Below are positions 25,740 to 35,867 of a stretch of DNA of 64,000 nt, piece after piece (positions within the stretch are counted from its first letter, which is position 1; each line of letters begins with the position of its first letter). The DNA is taken from the NCBI RefSeq assembly GCF_902859805.1, contig NZ_CADIKC010000001.1, forward strand, positions 806,001-870,000, read 5' to 3'. Source of the stretch: Paraburkholderia sediminicola (GTDB lineage: Bacteria; Pseudomonadota; Gammaproteobacteria; Burkholderiales; Burkholderiaceae). The notes under the pieces were generated by a model. The model was not told the origin of the DNA and ran no database searches. It saw only the letters and a program-made list of their open reading frames with translations. The translations under genes and the position numbers were made by a program.

Positions 25740-27178
25740 ACCATGCTCCTTTTAAATAAGATTCGTCGATGTCCAGAAACCATGATGGTCACAGCGGCGA
25801 CAGCGCACGCAAAAATAAATGCGCACAACGCGTTGACCCAGTATCTTTCAAACACGGACTCAAGCCAAAGCAGAGACAAACCAATTACGTAATAAGAAAA
25901 TGCGGGAATTAGTATAATAGTTACAACCTCATAAACCGCCGCCCTGGATTTCCAACGATAAATAGTCAAGTAGCCCACGACCGCAACAATCAAATAACTG
26001 ACTATTGCGCTAATCAACATTACATAGACACCACTCGGCGCAGCGATCAGCATCACAGCCGTCTGGACGATAAGCTGGACAAGCGTCCACCAGAAATCTG
26101 CAATCGGAGCTCCTGTACTTTGAAGAAATGCCGAGATGGCACCTCCGGCGAATGTGCGGACCGACCAGAGCATAGCGAATAGAATCAACCAATCCGCATG
26201 ATTAATAAATCTTTCTCCAAATATTAACTTCGTTGACGCTTCAGAAAGCAATGCTAAGGACACGAAAAACCCTATATAAACGGCGTTCGACCAGCAGATC
26301 AACTTATTCGGTGCGGGCCGGGATTTTTCGGCAATCCGGCCCTTGTGATTCGCGAAGAATGGCATCGTCAATCTCCGCACCATAGGCGCAACAAAAGCGA
26401 CCGCCTGGATAACCAGCTGCTTCATCGACGAATAGATGCCGAACGTCTCTAGAGGCATGGCAGCCGCGACGATCAGTTCATCAGCCTTGGCCGCCAACGT
26501 ATTCGAGACCTGGCCGAGCATCTGAGCCACGGCGTACGACACGACGACTCCGCGCCTTCCGACTGAGCACTTCTGCCCCCTTGGGGCGATCGATAGCGCA
26601 AGAACGGTCTCATGCAAGAACAACAATCTAACAATCTGTGACGCGTAGAATCCGGCGATCACGGATATCACTGCGTGTTCAAAGAACGCCAGGAAAACAG
26701 TTGTTGCTACGCCGCACGCTTTCCCCGCGAATTCGGCAAATGCGAGGCGCTCGATACGTAACTCTCGAACTGCAACACCTTGGACCGGACCACTTATCAC
26801 AGTCAATGGCATCGCAGGTGCAATCCACAGCAGCGCATTTCCAACATCCAATGCGCCGAAGCAATATCTAGCCAGGCACGCGCCTACGAGACTAATCATC
26901 ACCGTTGCAGATATAAACATTGGCAAGACGGCCCGAACGTCCAGCACCGTCAATTTCATATCCCGTTTATCTTGAATTACAAAGCTTTGCAGGCCAAAGT
27001 CCGAAAATACAGTGGCTATCGCCACGATCATGAGGTTGATAGAGACAATACCCAAAGGTGCCGCAGCGAAGGAGCGCGAGATAACGCCGATCTGTATGAG
27101 CTGAAGACCCGCCATTAAAACCGACGAAATCAGCTGTACACCGCCTTTTTTCACGATTGAAGACAACGTGATTTCCAT
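25736..27178 (-). CDS. Wzx-type polysaccharide flippase (MOP superfamily)
   Basis: A 480-residue integral membrane protein with about 12-14 helices and no soluble domain. The N-terminus 'SSIVKKGGVQLISSVLMAGLQLIQIGVISR' matches the PST family. It should flip the lipid-linked repeat unit to the periplasmic face for Wzy. It starts at ATG 27178, 4 bp after the glycosyltransferase upstream, and overlaps the GT2 gene. Presence of Wzx, Wzy and Wzc shows a Wzy-dependent assembly route. Confidence 0.9.
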   Translation of the reverse strand: MEITLSSIVKKGGVQLISSVLMAGLQLIQIGVISRSFAAAPLGIVSINLMIVAIATVFSDFGLQSFVIQDKRDMKLTVLDVRAVLPMFISATVMISLVGACLARYCFGALDVGNALLWIAPAMPLTVISGPVQGVAVRELRIERLAFAEFAGKACGVATTVFLAFFEHAVISVIAGFYASQIVRLLFLHETVLALSIAPRGQKCSVGRRGVVVSYAVAQMLGQVSNTLAAKADELIVAAAMPLETFGIYSSMKQLVIQAVAFVAPMVRRLTMPFFANHKGRIAEKSRPAPNKLICWSNAVYIGFFVSLALLSEASTKLIFGERFINHADWLILFAMLWSVRTFAGGAISAFLQSTGAPIADFWWTLVQLIVQTAVMLIAAPSGVYVMLISAIVSYLIVAVVGYLTIYRWKSRAAVYEVVTIILIPAFSYYVIGLSLLWLESVFERYWVNALCAFIFACAVAAVTIMVSGHRRILFKRSMV

Positions 27179-27182
27179 GTCA

Positions 27183-28343
27183 TCAACCTTGAACAGCTCG
27201 AGCCGTCAAAATATTCTCGACGTATTCGACAAGAGACTTCCCTCCGACACTCCGCCTGAACAGGTTGCGGTTTATATCCTTAGGAATTGCCTGGGCTAGC
27301 GCCTCGAGACGAAGTGGATCATTCAAGCAATCCACCCATTCCGACTTGCTCTCCGCTACCACAATCGCCTCATCTTTTTCAAACCGAATCCCTCTTAATG
27401 CCTGCGGAGTGGCAATTAGTGCACGTCCATTGTAAATTGCTTCCGCGACCTTAATATTCACGCCGGCACCAAGTCTAACTGGAGCGATAAATATAGGCGA
27501 TATTCCCCATGCATCTTCCCGATTTTCAACGAATCCGTATGTTTTGATCCGCGGATTAGACTGACTCCAACGATGCGAACCATGCCCAACTATGTGGAAC
27601 GTAATATCATTATCTATTAAAGTTAGAACTTCGTTCACGAACCAATTAACTGCATCGACGTTTGGCCACCAATTCATGTTTCCTATGAAGACGACATCTT
27701 TCCCGGCTCGAGAAGCATTTCGCAACATTACCGGCTGATAATTAAAAGACGGCAACAACGTAAACTTGTTAGCGATAGCGCTGTCGGCGGCGGCCGACTC
27801 ATCGGCCGAGAGAAAAATTACATTCTTGATTCGTTCAAACGCTTTGCCTTGAAACTTGGCGAGTCTGGCTACATCAGATGAAAAAATTCTTCGCCCCAAC
27901 CGCCATTTCAGATCATCGACCCGATTCGCGTGAAGTTTCACTTCATCATTATGCTGTATCAAGATTGTCTTGACTTTCCCACCTACCAACCTTGAATATA
28001 GTGATGTTTCAAGGTGATCAAAAATAACCAAATCAGCCTTTCCGGCAGCCGTGGCACGCATGATCCGACGCGCCGCCTTATAGGACAGAAAATATAACGC
28101 CTTCGCAGGCAATCCCGATACGAACGCACCGAAAAATGCCGCAATAATTCTCAATTTTCTAAAATTAATCGAGTCCTCGTGAATGTACACAGCCTGGACG
28201 TCCGAAAATGCACCTTTTAATATATCTACAACACCTCTCGTATATACGGATCCGCCATTCGAACCGACCTCGTCCTTAACGTGAGAAATAATAATCAATC
28301 GGGCAAACGAGCAAATAGACTCGTCGGAATTTTCTGCTTTCAT
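27183..28343 (-). CDS. Glycosyltransferase (GT4-like, GT-B)
   Basis: 386 residues from ATG 28343; a TTG at 28358 overlapping the Wzy stop is a less likely start. The C-terminal donor domain shows 'DVVFIGNMNWWPNVDAVNWFV', 'FHIVGHGS' and 'IFIAPVRLGAGVNIKVAEAIYNGRALIATPQALRG', the usual GT4 late-domain pattern. The N-terminal half has 'NGGSVYTRGVVDIL' for acceptor binding. It probably acts in repeat-unit synthesis. AT-rich like its neighbours. Confidence 0.87.
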   Translation of the reverse strand: MKAENSDESICSFARLIIISHVKDEVGSNGGSVYTRGVVDILKGAFSDVQAVYIHEDSINFRKLRIIAAFFGAFVSGLPAKALYFLSYKAARRIMRATAAGKADLVIFDHLETSLYSRLVGGKVKTILIQHNDEVKLHANRVDDLKWRLGRRIFSSDVARLAKFQGKAFERIKNVIFLSADESAAADSAIANKFTLLPSFNYQPVMLRNASRAGKDVVFIGNMNWWPNVDAVNWFVNEVLTLIDNDITFHIVGHGSHRWSQSNPRIKTYGFVENREDAWGISPIFIAPVRLGAGVNIKVAEAIYNGRALIATPQALRGIRFEKDEAIVVAESKSEWVDCLNDPLRLEALAQAIPKDINRNLFRRSVGGKSLVEYVENILTARAVQG

Positions 28344-28354
28344 CGTGCGCCCCG

Positions 28355-29575
28355 TCAAATTGAAGCCGCAAGTTCGCGGCGAACCGGACGCCTCTTACGA
28401 ACGGTACTCACATTGAAAAAATAAATTAACATTACCGATATTGGCTGAAGGAGTGCGCCAGACAATACAAAATGCGTTACTACAAGAGCTACGACTAGCG
28501 GCAGCGCACCGACAGACAATGTTATGCAAGTGGCTATGGCCAAAAGTAGCGGAACACCGCCGAGCAATCCATATTCGATTATGGCTTTAGGTATAGCCGA
28601 ATAGTTGACAAGCGAATCGCTTGCATTCCCGAGCCGGTCGGAGGACCCTGCGCCATATCCTGCAATCAAACTACTGGTATTTCGCGTCGAGTATCGCGCC
28701 ATTCTGGTAAATGGCTCGATAAACCTGGCGGATGCGCTCGTATCGGAAGCTCCGAATTCGGCAACACGTACCATTACCTCCGGGCGCGCAATAACTGTCC
28801 CAACGAGAACAGCAATGGCCGCCACCGTTAAAGCAATGACCTTTATGCTTCTGATGTTTTTTGTTAAAATAAATGGAGCAATAACAACAAGAAGCATCAA
28901 ACCCGTCCCCGAAAAGGTCACCAGAAGCCCAAGGAGGAGCACCAATAAAATCCACAGCCTTCTCAATAAATTCAGTTCAATAATAATCGCCAGAGCAATG
29001 AACTGGGAAAGGAATGATGCCTCAAGAAACACAAATGCATTTGATTTATACAAGTCCCCACCATAGGAAACCGGATAACTTGCCAGATAACCCTGCATTA
29101 CTACTGCATCGGGTAAATTACCGATTGGATCGATGTAGGGAATGTGCAGAATTAACTGGCTAAAATACTGCCATATACCAACAACAGAAAAGAACACCAT
29201 CAGCAAAACGAAGTATCGAGCCGCCTCGCGCGTATTCTCACGCGTTACAGATCGTGTAGCGCTCATGGTCAGTGGCAAGTACAAGGCGAGCAGGTAAAGC
29301 AACGAGCTGATAGATGTTTTTCCGTAGGTACTCAACGAGCACAACAAGATCAAGCCGAACGAAACCCAAAGAACTATCGCATTGAGTTTGCGCGGCACCG
29401 TTAAACCATCAACTGCGAGCCACAGAACCGTCGCCCAGTACAGCAGAAACGCAACCGGAAGCTGAGTGGCGCCGAGTGGGATGGCAAATCGCTGCGTCAG
29501 AATCGTCAAGGTCATCATCAAGCACAGTGCCCGAACGGACCGCCCCACCCCAAGGAATTTTATTTTTATCGCCAT
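28355..29575 (-). CDS. Wzy-like polysaccharide polymerase (O-antigen ligase/polymerase fold)
   Basis: A 406-residue membrane protein with about 10-12 hydrophobic helices and a large periplasmic loop in the second half (about 265-330, 'RVAEFGASDTSASARFIEPF' then 'AGYGAGSSDRLGN'), the layout of Wzy/WaaL proteins. It should polymerise lipid-linked repeat units. Sequence conservation in this family is low, so assignment rests on topology and position between Wzc and a glycosyltransferase. Confidence 0.83.
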   Translation of the reverse strand: MAIKIKFLGVGRSVRALCLMMTLTILTQRFAIPLGATQLPVAFLLYWATVLWLAVDGLTVPRKLNAIVLWVSFGLILLCSLSTYGKTSISSLLYLLALYLPLTMSATRSVTRENTREAARYFVLLMVFFSVVGIWQYFSQLILHIPYIDPIGNLPDAVVMQGYLASYPVSYGGDLYKSNAFVFLEASFLSQFIALAIIIELNLLRRLWILLVLLLGLLVTFSGTGLMLLVVIAPFILTKNIRSIKVIALTVAAIAVLVGTVIARPEVMVRVAEFGASDTSASARFIEPFTRMARYSTRNTSSLIAGYGAGSSDRLGNASDSLVNYSAIPKAIIEYGLLGGVPLLLAIATCITLSVGALPLVVALVVTHFVLSGALLQPISVMLIYFFNVSTVRKRRPVRRELAASI

Positions 29576-29580
29576 GACAG

Positions 29581-31806
29581 CTATTTCCCGTAGGTGTATT
29601 CCGCGTGACGATAGCCGCCATACGCGGACCCGTAGCCATACTTCCCGAGCGCAGGATTGACCCCGTTAAACACCACTCCCTTCGCGTACACGCCTACCTG
29701 GGCGAGGCGCTTCGCCGACTCACCGAGTTCCGCCACTTTCGTGGATCCTGCCAGCGCCACCAAAAAAGTAGTTCCGCAATGCGGCGCCAGCACCGCGGCA
29801 TCAGCCACCGCCAGTACTGGGGGCGTATCGATAATCACAAGATCATATTTCGAAGACAGGCTATTTATCAGCCCAACAAGACGCCCCGAATGAAACATTT
29901 CGCCGGGGTTGGTCGAAACTGCGCCGGCAGAGATGAACTCCAGCCCCGGCACATCGGTACGCTGGATCGCCGCACGCTCATCGACAACACCCGCCAACAA
30001 TTCTGCAAATCCTGCTGAACGACCTAAGCCAAGATAGCGATGAATGTGTCCCTTCCGGACGTCGGCATCGATAAGAAGAACTTTTCGACCAGATAGCGCA
30101 AGAACGGCTGCACAATTTGCGGAGACAAACGACTTTCCGACGCCGGGTAGAGAACCCGTGAACATCACCCGATTATTCGTTGACTCGACCATCGAGAATT
30201 GCAGTGCTGTCCTAAAGCTACGAAGACTTTCGACGGCCGGATCATCTGGAAACTGCACCGCAAGCAATGTTGTCTTCCCACCGGCCGAGCCAATTTTTCG
30301 ATCAATACGCTTTTGTTCCGAACTGATCGGCACCGTCGCATATACGTTGATACCCAGAATTCGTTCGATATCGCGAGAATCGCTAACTCCACCAAATAGC
30401 CTGCTTCTCACCAAGGCCACCGCGAAGCCAACGAAAAGCCCCCCCAGGAATGCCAGCGGAAGGATGACAATCGCCCGCGGCCATATCGGTTTCTCCGGAA
30501 CTGGAGCAGCATCGACAAGCCGTACACTGCCAACCTTGCCGGCCTTCACCAGTTTCAATTGCTGGAGGTTATCCTGCAGTGTCAAGTAGAGTTCCTGATT
30601 CACCTGCACGTCGCGCGTGTCACGCAATACGTTTTGCTCGATCAGAGGCCGCTGCTTGATCTGCGCATCGATATCTTTCGACCGCGTCTCGAGTGCAGAT
30701 ATTTGCGCATCAAGCGCTTGCATCGCCGGGTGAGTCGTAGCGAATCGCGAGCCGAGATCAGTCCGCTTTTGTCGAAGCGCTGTCAATTGAGTCTCTACAT
30801 CCACCGATTGCTGCAACACAAGCCCCGCTTCATCACCGAGATTGACAGTACTAAGATGCTGACGCGTTTTGTTATATTTATCCTCCGATTGACGGAGTTT
30901 TTCGGCAAGCATTGGGAGCTGAACATTCAGAAAATCGATTGATCGCTGCGCCTCTTCAGTCTTCCGCAGCACGTTTTGCTTCACGTACTGTGCGCCGATC
31001 TCGTTCATGACGCGGCTAACAAGCTCCGGATCAGTGCCATCGTAAGTCGCGGAAAGTACGTCCGAGTCCTTACCCTTTTGCGTGATATCCAGCTTTTCCT
31101 GGAGACGCGTGATCGTTTCCAGACGAGACGATCGCGTCAAGTCAAATTGCGCTCCCTTCCGACCGTCAAGCGTCTCCACCCGAAGAACAATGGGACCAGA
31201 CGATGTCTGCACATTCAGCGTCTCACCTACCGCACCGATCGCCGGGCTATCGAGATCAGTTCCTGACAACTCAAATCGCCCATTGCCCAACACTTCAATT
31301 CGAAAGAGATCATCTTCCATGATGCGTGGAACATCGAAAGTACTGACATCGATTGCTTCTGTGCCCCAGACAAACCCGCCAATGCCAAACAGACCAGGTT
31401 GCGACATTTTTTTGTTGTGGCTCGCAATCCATTTCCCTACAAGCGGGAAATATCGAGGGTTCGCATTTATGAACAAGTGAAGTTTGTCCACCGCAGCCGA
31501 GACCACCAACCGCGACCCCAATAGCTGAATCTCAGCATCTGCCGACGACTTCATGTCCAGCAAAGGGGCGATGTTCGCAAGCAGGCCATTACTCGTCGCA
31601 CTCGTGCCGTCCTCGATCTGAACCATGACATCTGCGCGATAGATTGGGGGGCGAAGAAATGAGTAGAGTCCGCCGAGGACAAGAAACACGCCAACAATTG
31701 CAGATATCCAATAACGGTTTTCTATCGCGACGTCGACCACCGCCGACAGATCGAGTGCGTCAGAATCGTCCTCGTGAGACCGAAAGTTTTGGGCTAGATT
31801 ATTCAT
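29581..31806 (-). CDS. Wzc-type polysaccharide copolymerase and tyrosine autokinase
   Basis: 741 residues. The N-terminal Wzz domain is flanked by two membrane helices (about 33-53 and 440-465) with a coiled-coil periplasmic region between. The cytoplasmic BY-kinase has Walker A GSLPGVGKS (about 550), Walker A' 'VLLIDADVRKG' and Walker B 'YDLVIIDTPP'. The C-terminal tyrosine cluster (GYGSAYGGYRHAEYTYGK) is the autophosphorylation tail. It controls chain length and export with Wza, and is reset by the Wzb phosphatase encoded just upstream at 31875. Confidence 0.95.
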   Translation of the reverse strand: MNNLAQNFRSHEDDSDALDLSAVVDVAIENRYWISAIVGVFLVLGGLYSFLRPPIYRADVMVQIEDGTSATSNGLLANIAPLLDMKSSADAEIQLLGSRLVVSAAVDKLHLFINANPRYFPLVGKWIASHNKKMSQPGLFGIGGFVWGTEAIDVSTFDVPRIMEDDLFRIEVLGNGRFELSGTDLDSPAIGAVGETLNVQTSSGPIVLRVETLDGRKGAQFDLTRSSRLETITRLQEKLDITQKGKDSDVLSATYDGTDPELVSRVMNEIGAQYVKQNVLRKTEEAQRSIDFLNVQLPMLAEKLRQSEDKYNKTRQHLSTVNLGDEAGLVLQQSVDVETQLTALRQKRTDLGSRFATTHPAMQALDAQISALETRSKDIDAQIKQRPLIEQNVLRDTRDVQVNQELYLTLQDNLQQLKLVKAGKVGSVRLVDAAPVPEKPIWPRAIVILPLAFLGGLFVGFAVALVRSRLFGGVSDSRDIERILGINVYATVPISSEQKRIDRKIGSAGGKTTLLAVQFPDDPAVESLRSFRTALQFSMVESTNNRVMFTGSLPGVGKSFVSANCAAVLALSGRKVLLIDADVRKGHIHRYLGLGRSAGFAELLAGVVDERAAIQRTDVPGLEFISAGAVSTNPGEMFHSGRLVGLINSLSSKYDLVIIDTPPVLAVADAAVLAPHCGTTFLVALAGSTKVAELGESAKRLAQVGVYAKGVVFNGVNPALGKYGYGSAYGGYRHAEYTYGK

Positions 31807-31874
31807 TTTTATCTTTCACCATTCTTGTGATTTCATCGACGCCGTTATAAGAAAACCACGTCGATTCGACCTAC

Positions 31875-32324
31875 TTACCGCGCCATTTCCAGATATTCGA
31901 TGTGCTGCGTCCATCTTTCAATCGAAGCATCGATTAGACCAAGAGACCGTTCAAACGCCTTCTGACCCTTCCTATATGGATCCGGTATATCGATGTTTTC
32001 ATGATGCCCGAGCTTGTACACCCTCCCGGTTAGTACCGGGGAATGACGCTCGATTGCGTTCTTTTGTTCGCCATCCATAACAAGGATCAGATCTGCCGTC
32101 GAACATAGCCAGCCGTTCAATTGCTGTGCCCTATGCGACGAAATGTCAATCTTCCGCGCGCGAAGCAGTTCGATTGCCGCCCTGTCTGCCGGTTGCCCGA
32201 TCAGAGCTTGAAGTCCTGCCGACTGCACACTGAGGCGCGGCAATGCAGCTCCCAGAACCCCTGCCGCCATAGGACTGCGGCATATGTTTCCAGTGCAAAC
32301 GATCAGGATGCTAGAGATATTCAT
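31875..32324 (-). CDS. Wzb-type low-molecular-weight protein tyrosine phosphatase
   Basis: A 149-residue cytoplasmic enzyme. The P-loop signature CTGNICRS (Cys about 10) is near the N-terminus and the general-acid Asp is in 'IDIPDPYRKG' (about 115). It should dephosphorylate the Tyr tail of the adjacent Wzc. The gene lies 68 bp before Wzc. Length and motifs are standard for the family. Confidence 0.95.
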   Translation of the reverse strand: MNISSILIVCTGNICRSPMAAGVLGAALPRLSVQSAGLQALIGQPADRAAIELLRARKIDISSHRAQQLNGWLCSTADLILVMDGEQKNAIERHSPVLTGRVYKLGHHENIDIPDPYRKGQKAFERSLGLIDASIERWTQHIEYLEMAR

Positions 32325-32377
32325 GCTTGTGAATTCGTCGGAGATCGCTTAGTTGCGGCTGCATAACGTTAGAGAAA

Positions 32378-32899
32378 TCATTCACCACACTGCAGGCTGG
32401 AGATGGCCCCGAGACATGCGTTTCCCGAGGCGCCAGATCTTCCGCGCCCTTTTTGCGTGGGAGACGTGCTGTACAGTCCGTCACTCAAAGACTGCGACAG
32501 ATTGGAGCCGCCTGCTCCTAAATCTGCACTGCTCATTCCCACGTTGGTGGGCCGAGCGTTTCGCCCTCCCGCGAAGCCCGTGCGCATTTCTAAACCGTCG
32601 ATCAGATCGTCTGTTAGCGGTGGCTTCTGGCCCCGGCTGCTATGACTCGAAAAGTTAGAACGTGGGGATTTCTGATCGGATCCCGTAGCGTCAGACGAGT
32701 ACGGAGTGAGCATCTGCTCCGGGGAAGCTCCGTGATTCATTGATCGAGGCGCTGACGATCCGCCGGCAGCGTGCTCCCCTTCGCCGGAGGAAGGCACCAT
32801 TGGATCAATCGGCAACAACGTCTTCGCCAACGCGGGTTCGATACCTGCGGCAAAAGAGAGCGCCAGGATTAGTGTCAAATCAACAATTTTTCTGATCAT
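32378..32899 (-). CDS. Secreted hypothetical protein of the exopolysaccharide operon
   Basis: 173 residues from ATG 32899 (SD GGGGAGAG); an upstream in-frame start at 32989 would bury the signal peptide. The signal peptide (VDLTLILALSFAAGIEPALA) is clear. The mature part is Ser/Gly rich, low in hydrophobics and probably disordered (GEGEHAAGGSSAPRS, LGAGGSNLSQSLSDGLYS), ending in two cysteines (GNACLGAISSLQCGE). I recognise no family. It sits between a glycosyltransferase and wzb in a tight operon, so a role in periplasmic or surface handling of the polymer is possible but unproven. Confidence 0.65.
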   Translation of the reverse strand: MIRKIVDLTLILALSFAAGIEPALAKTLLPIDPMVPSSGEGEHAAGGSSAPRSMNHGASPEQMLTPYSSDATGSDQKSPRSNFSSHSSRGQKPPLTDDLIDGLEMRTGFAGGRNARPTNVGMSSADLGAGGSNLSQSLSDGLYSTSPTQKGRGRSGASGNACLGAISSLQCGE

Positions 32900-33056
32900 A
32901 AAAACGGCTCTCCCCGATGGACACCGCCGGTTGAATGGCATTCGAACAGCACATGCTCGCGAAGCAGATTTACTCCAATTGGCTGCCATCGTTGATGTTC
33001 TTTATCTCAGGACTTCGCGGCGCCAATGGTTCAAAGTCTTTCCGCGACTATTCCTG

Positions 33057-34364
33057 TCAACTTACAGTACCTGGAGACGAATACATCAGTCGCGCTCGCC
33101 CCACTTCTAAGGCAGTGAATATATGTTCCCGAAACCGTTCGCGCAGCAGTGTTGGATCATGATTCCTGGCAACGTAGCTCTTAGCCTGTTCCGACAACCG
33201 TTTTCCCAATCCATCGTCCAGATTCAAGCGAGCAATTTGATCTGCAATCTCCCGAGCAGTGTCGGCAATCAACAGATCTCTCTCGTGCACAACAGAGAGT
33301 CCTTCAACACCCAATCCGTTCGTGACGACAGGGATTCCCATTGCCATGGCATCCAGTATCTTCGTCTTGACGCCGGTTCCCTCCACAATGGGCAAAAGTG
33401 CAATCGAGCAACGCTGTACGACTTCTGAGAGATCAGAGATAAATCCGTGCATCGTCACGCGACTACATCCGCTCACCGTCTCAATCGCTCGGTCGTCGTA
33501 ATCGCCGACGACGTGAACGTGGATATCCAGTCCTCGTTCAAGTACGAGCGGCATAATCTCGCGAACTATTAACTTCAAAGAAGCGAGATTCTGGGAAGTA
33601 CGCAGATTTCCAATGAAAAAACACTGAACCAATTTCTCCGCGTGGCCGATCATTCTCCAGTCATAGGTCGACGCTGCGGTTGCCTGCGGATTTGCGTAAA
33701 CCCTCACATTTGCACCGTCACCGCGAAGCTGACTTGCCTCAGTCTCAGAGGTCAGAAAAGTCACGTCGAATCGATGGGGCGTACTTAGTTCACGCCTCGC
33801 CATCATCCTTCGCTCCCTCTCCAGGACCAGTCTTCTCAGGAGAGGCTCTGCCATGAGCAAAGATTTCGGAATTCGTTTTGAAAATGTCCCGAACACCGTC
33901 TGTTTACATCCGTTGACCAGAAACTGGCGATAACGCTCAGATAGAAGATCATCGAGGTCAAGGACCTTTGGGACGTCCATATCTTCACAGTACTGTCCGG
34001 TTCGCAACATGTCAGCTATGACGACGCTGATTCCGCTGGACACTAGCTTTCGCACGACGGTACGGGTCCGTCTTGAGAAAAATAAGTTCTCTTGTAACGA
34101 ATGCAGGCGACGAATAAGGACGTTGGCCAAAACCTCCAGAGCCCCCGGAAGCTGGACTAACTTAACGGACTTGCAACCCAATGCGAGAATGCTATCTACA
34201 TCCGGTTTTTCGTCGCTCCGACAAAAGACCACTACATGGAGGTCATACTCCGGCGCGAGAAATTCAATGCTCTGCGCTATAAGCCGCTCTCGACCTCCCT
34301 TGGCTGGATACGGCGGGCGCGAAGCGAGATATAAAGCACTCAGTTTTAAATTCTTCGAGATCAT
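33057..34364 (-). CDS. Glycosyltransferase (GT4/sugar transferase type)
   Basis: 435 residues. N-terminal 'LYLASRPPYPAKGGRERLIAQSIEFL' is the acceptor-domain start. The C-terminal donor half has 'CFFIGNLRTSQNLASLKLIVREI', 'IHVHVVGDYDD', 'MHGFISDLSEVVQRCSIALLPIVEGTGVKTKILDAMAMGIPVVTN', and the late EGL motif. It overlaps the Wza stop by 4 bp, so it is translated with the export protein. It probably contributes one of the sugars of the repeat unit. Confidence 0.87.
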   Translation of the reverse strand: MISKNLKLSALYLASRPPYPAKGGRERLIAQSIEFLAPEYDLHVVVFCRSDEKPDVDSILALGCKSVKLVQLPGALEVLANVLIRRLHSLQENLFFSRRTRTVVRKLVSSGISVVIADMLRTGQYCEDMDVPKVLDLDDLLSERYRQFLVNGCKQTVFGTFSKRIPKSLLMAEPLLRRLVLERERRMMARRELSTPHRFDVTFLTSETEASQLRGDGANVRVYANPQATAASTYDWRMIGHAEKLVQCFFIGNLRTSQNLASLKLIVREIMPLVLERGLDIHVHVVGDYDDRAIETVSGCSRVTMHGFISDLSEVVQRCSIALLPIVEGTGVKTKILDAMAMGIPVVTNGLGVEGLSVVHERDLLIADTAREIADQIARLNLDDGLGKRLSEQAKSYVARNHDPTLLRERFREHIFTALEVGRARLMYSSPGTVS

Positions 34365-35533
34365 TTCGTCACAACCGCAGCGGTCAGACCTGCATTGATA
34401 GCTGGCAAGAGCAGACTCAACACTCTGCTAAAGCGAACCAAGCCGTTTCCGTCGACATACACCACGTCCTTCGGTTGAAGTTCGAACTGGTTGGCTAACA
34501 GCATCGACACTGGCGAATGAGCGTTCAGGTGAAACACCTGAGGTTTAGTGTCGAGAGAACCCCGGATTACGTAGAGCTGCGCTGCATCGGCACTACTGGT
34601 GTTTAGACTCCCCGCCTGCGACAGTGCGTCACTCAAGGTAAGCTTGCCGCTCTTCATAGGGACCGCGGTCAACGGTCTGTTGACCTCGCCCATGACGAAG
34701 ACGCCGTTGTCGTCACGCGAGACCACCCGAAGCAGATCGCCATTTTTCAGAAGGACCCTGGAAGGGTTTTGATCGCTGTCGAGCATGCGAGACAGGTTCA
34801 AGGAGTAAGAAACTCCATCGCGGACGAGGATCATCCGACTTTGATCAGCAGATGAACTGAAACCGCCAGCCCGATTTATTGCCTCGTACAGAGACATCGG
34901 AATATCGTTTATCGGGACCGCACCCGGCGTGTGTACCTCACCGTCGACAAATACTTGCTTGGCCCGAAAAGAGGCGACTCGGACGGTGACTTGCGGTTTG
35001 ATAAAAACTTTTGCGAGTTCGTTATAAACCAACTGTTGGACTTCATCCGCGCGGCGCCCTTCTACATGGATACTTCCGGCGTACGGAATTTGAATGTTGC
35101 CGTTGTCATCGACCAAAAAACCTTGAACCGGGTCATACGGGCGCGAATTTGTTTGAGGCTGCGTTCCGAGTGCCGCAGCCAGCTCAGGGTGATCCCACAC
35201 TGTTATTTGCAGGACATCTCCGACGCCCAGAGTGTATGGACTCGGTTTTACCATTAAGGCACGAACGTGGTCGACACTCGCCTGCGCAGTCGCATTGCGC
35301 ATTCTTTCTATCAAGGATGCGTCAATATCGGTTATGGGAATCTGTAGCTCCGCCGGCTGAGCCGCATCATCGGCGCTAGATACCGGCAGGGTCGCAGAAG
35401 ACGTCATGCGCATCCCTGGAGCAACAACGCAGGCTGATAGTAGTGCGGTCGCCACCACTGTAGTCAACACGGAAGCAGTGCGGCCGAACCATCGCATTCC
35501 GTTGCTACCCCAATCCCCGAGCGAAACTGTCAT
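34361..35533 (-). CDS. Wza-type polysaccharide export lipoprotein
   Basis: 390 residues from ATG 35533. The GTG at 35542 lies inside the ribosome site (AACGAGGTG) and is rejected. The lipobox is ALLSAC. The mature part has the Poly_export/SLBB arrangement: 'LGVGDVLQITVWDHPELA', 'GNIQIPYAGSIHVEGRRADEVQQLVYNELAKVFIKPQVTVRVASF', 'GEVHTPGAVPINDIPMSLYEAINRAGGF'. It forms the outer-membrane export pore for the polymer. It is the first gene of the exopolysaccharide transcript that runs to 23686. Confidence 0.94.
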   Translation of the reverse strand: MTVSLGDWGSNGMRWFGRTASVLTTVVATALLSACVVAPGMRMTSSATLPVSSADDAAQPAELQIPITDIDASLIERMRNATAQASVDHVRALMVKPSPYTLGVGDVLQITVWDHPELAAALGTQPQTNSRPYDPVQGFLVDDNGNIQIPYAGSIHVEGRRADEVQQLVYNELAKVFIKPQVTVRVASFRAKQVFVDGEVHTPGAVPINDIPMSLYEAINRAGGFSSSADQSRMILVRDGVSYSLNLSRMLDSDQNPSRVLLKNGDLLRVVSRDDNGVFVMGEVNRPLTAVPMKSGKLTLSDALSQAGSLNTSSADAAQLYVIRGSLDTKPQVFHLNAHSPVSMLLANQFELQPKDVVYVDGNGLVRFSRVLSLLLPAINAGLTAAVVTK

Positions 35534-35840
35534 CGAATTCACCTCGTTCTACGTTCGTTTTTTTTTGCTTTTAGCGGTCGAGCTGCCATCTCTTAAGAAG
35601 GCTTATTCCACTTTGCGCGCGGCGTCGTCAGTGAATTCATGCTCACCTGATCCGACGATCGAACGCCTAATCAATACGACCACTTCCCCAGCAAGCTTTA
35701 AAGCACCAAACATGCCAACAATTGGGCAGACAATCTTCAAGCGAAACCACAGTGGCATCTCTTACGAATGCCGCACTTTCTGCGTTTGAACCGACGACAC
35801 ACCGAAGATAGGTCCTCGAATTTGGCGACACCGATCGTCT

Positions 35841-35867
35841 CGTAACGTAACGTTTCGCCGTAACACG
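35841..35867. promoter_or_regulatory. CGTAAC repeat cluster upstream of wza
   Basis: CGTAACGTAACG is followed 6 bp later by CGTAACACG. The same core recurs upstream of the initiating transferase gene (41142-41176). It is a candidate operator for a common exopolysaccharide regulator. Confidence 0.4.
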
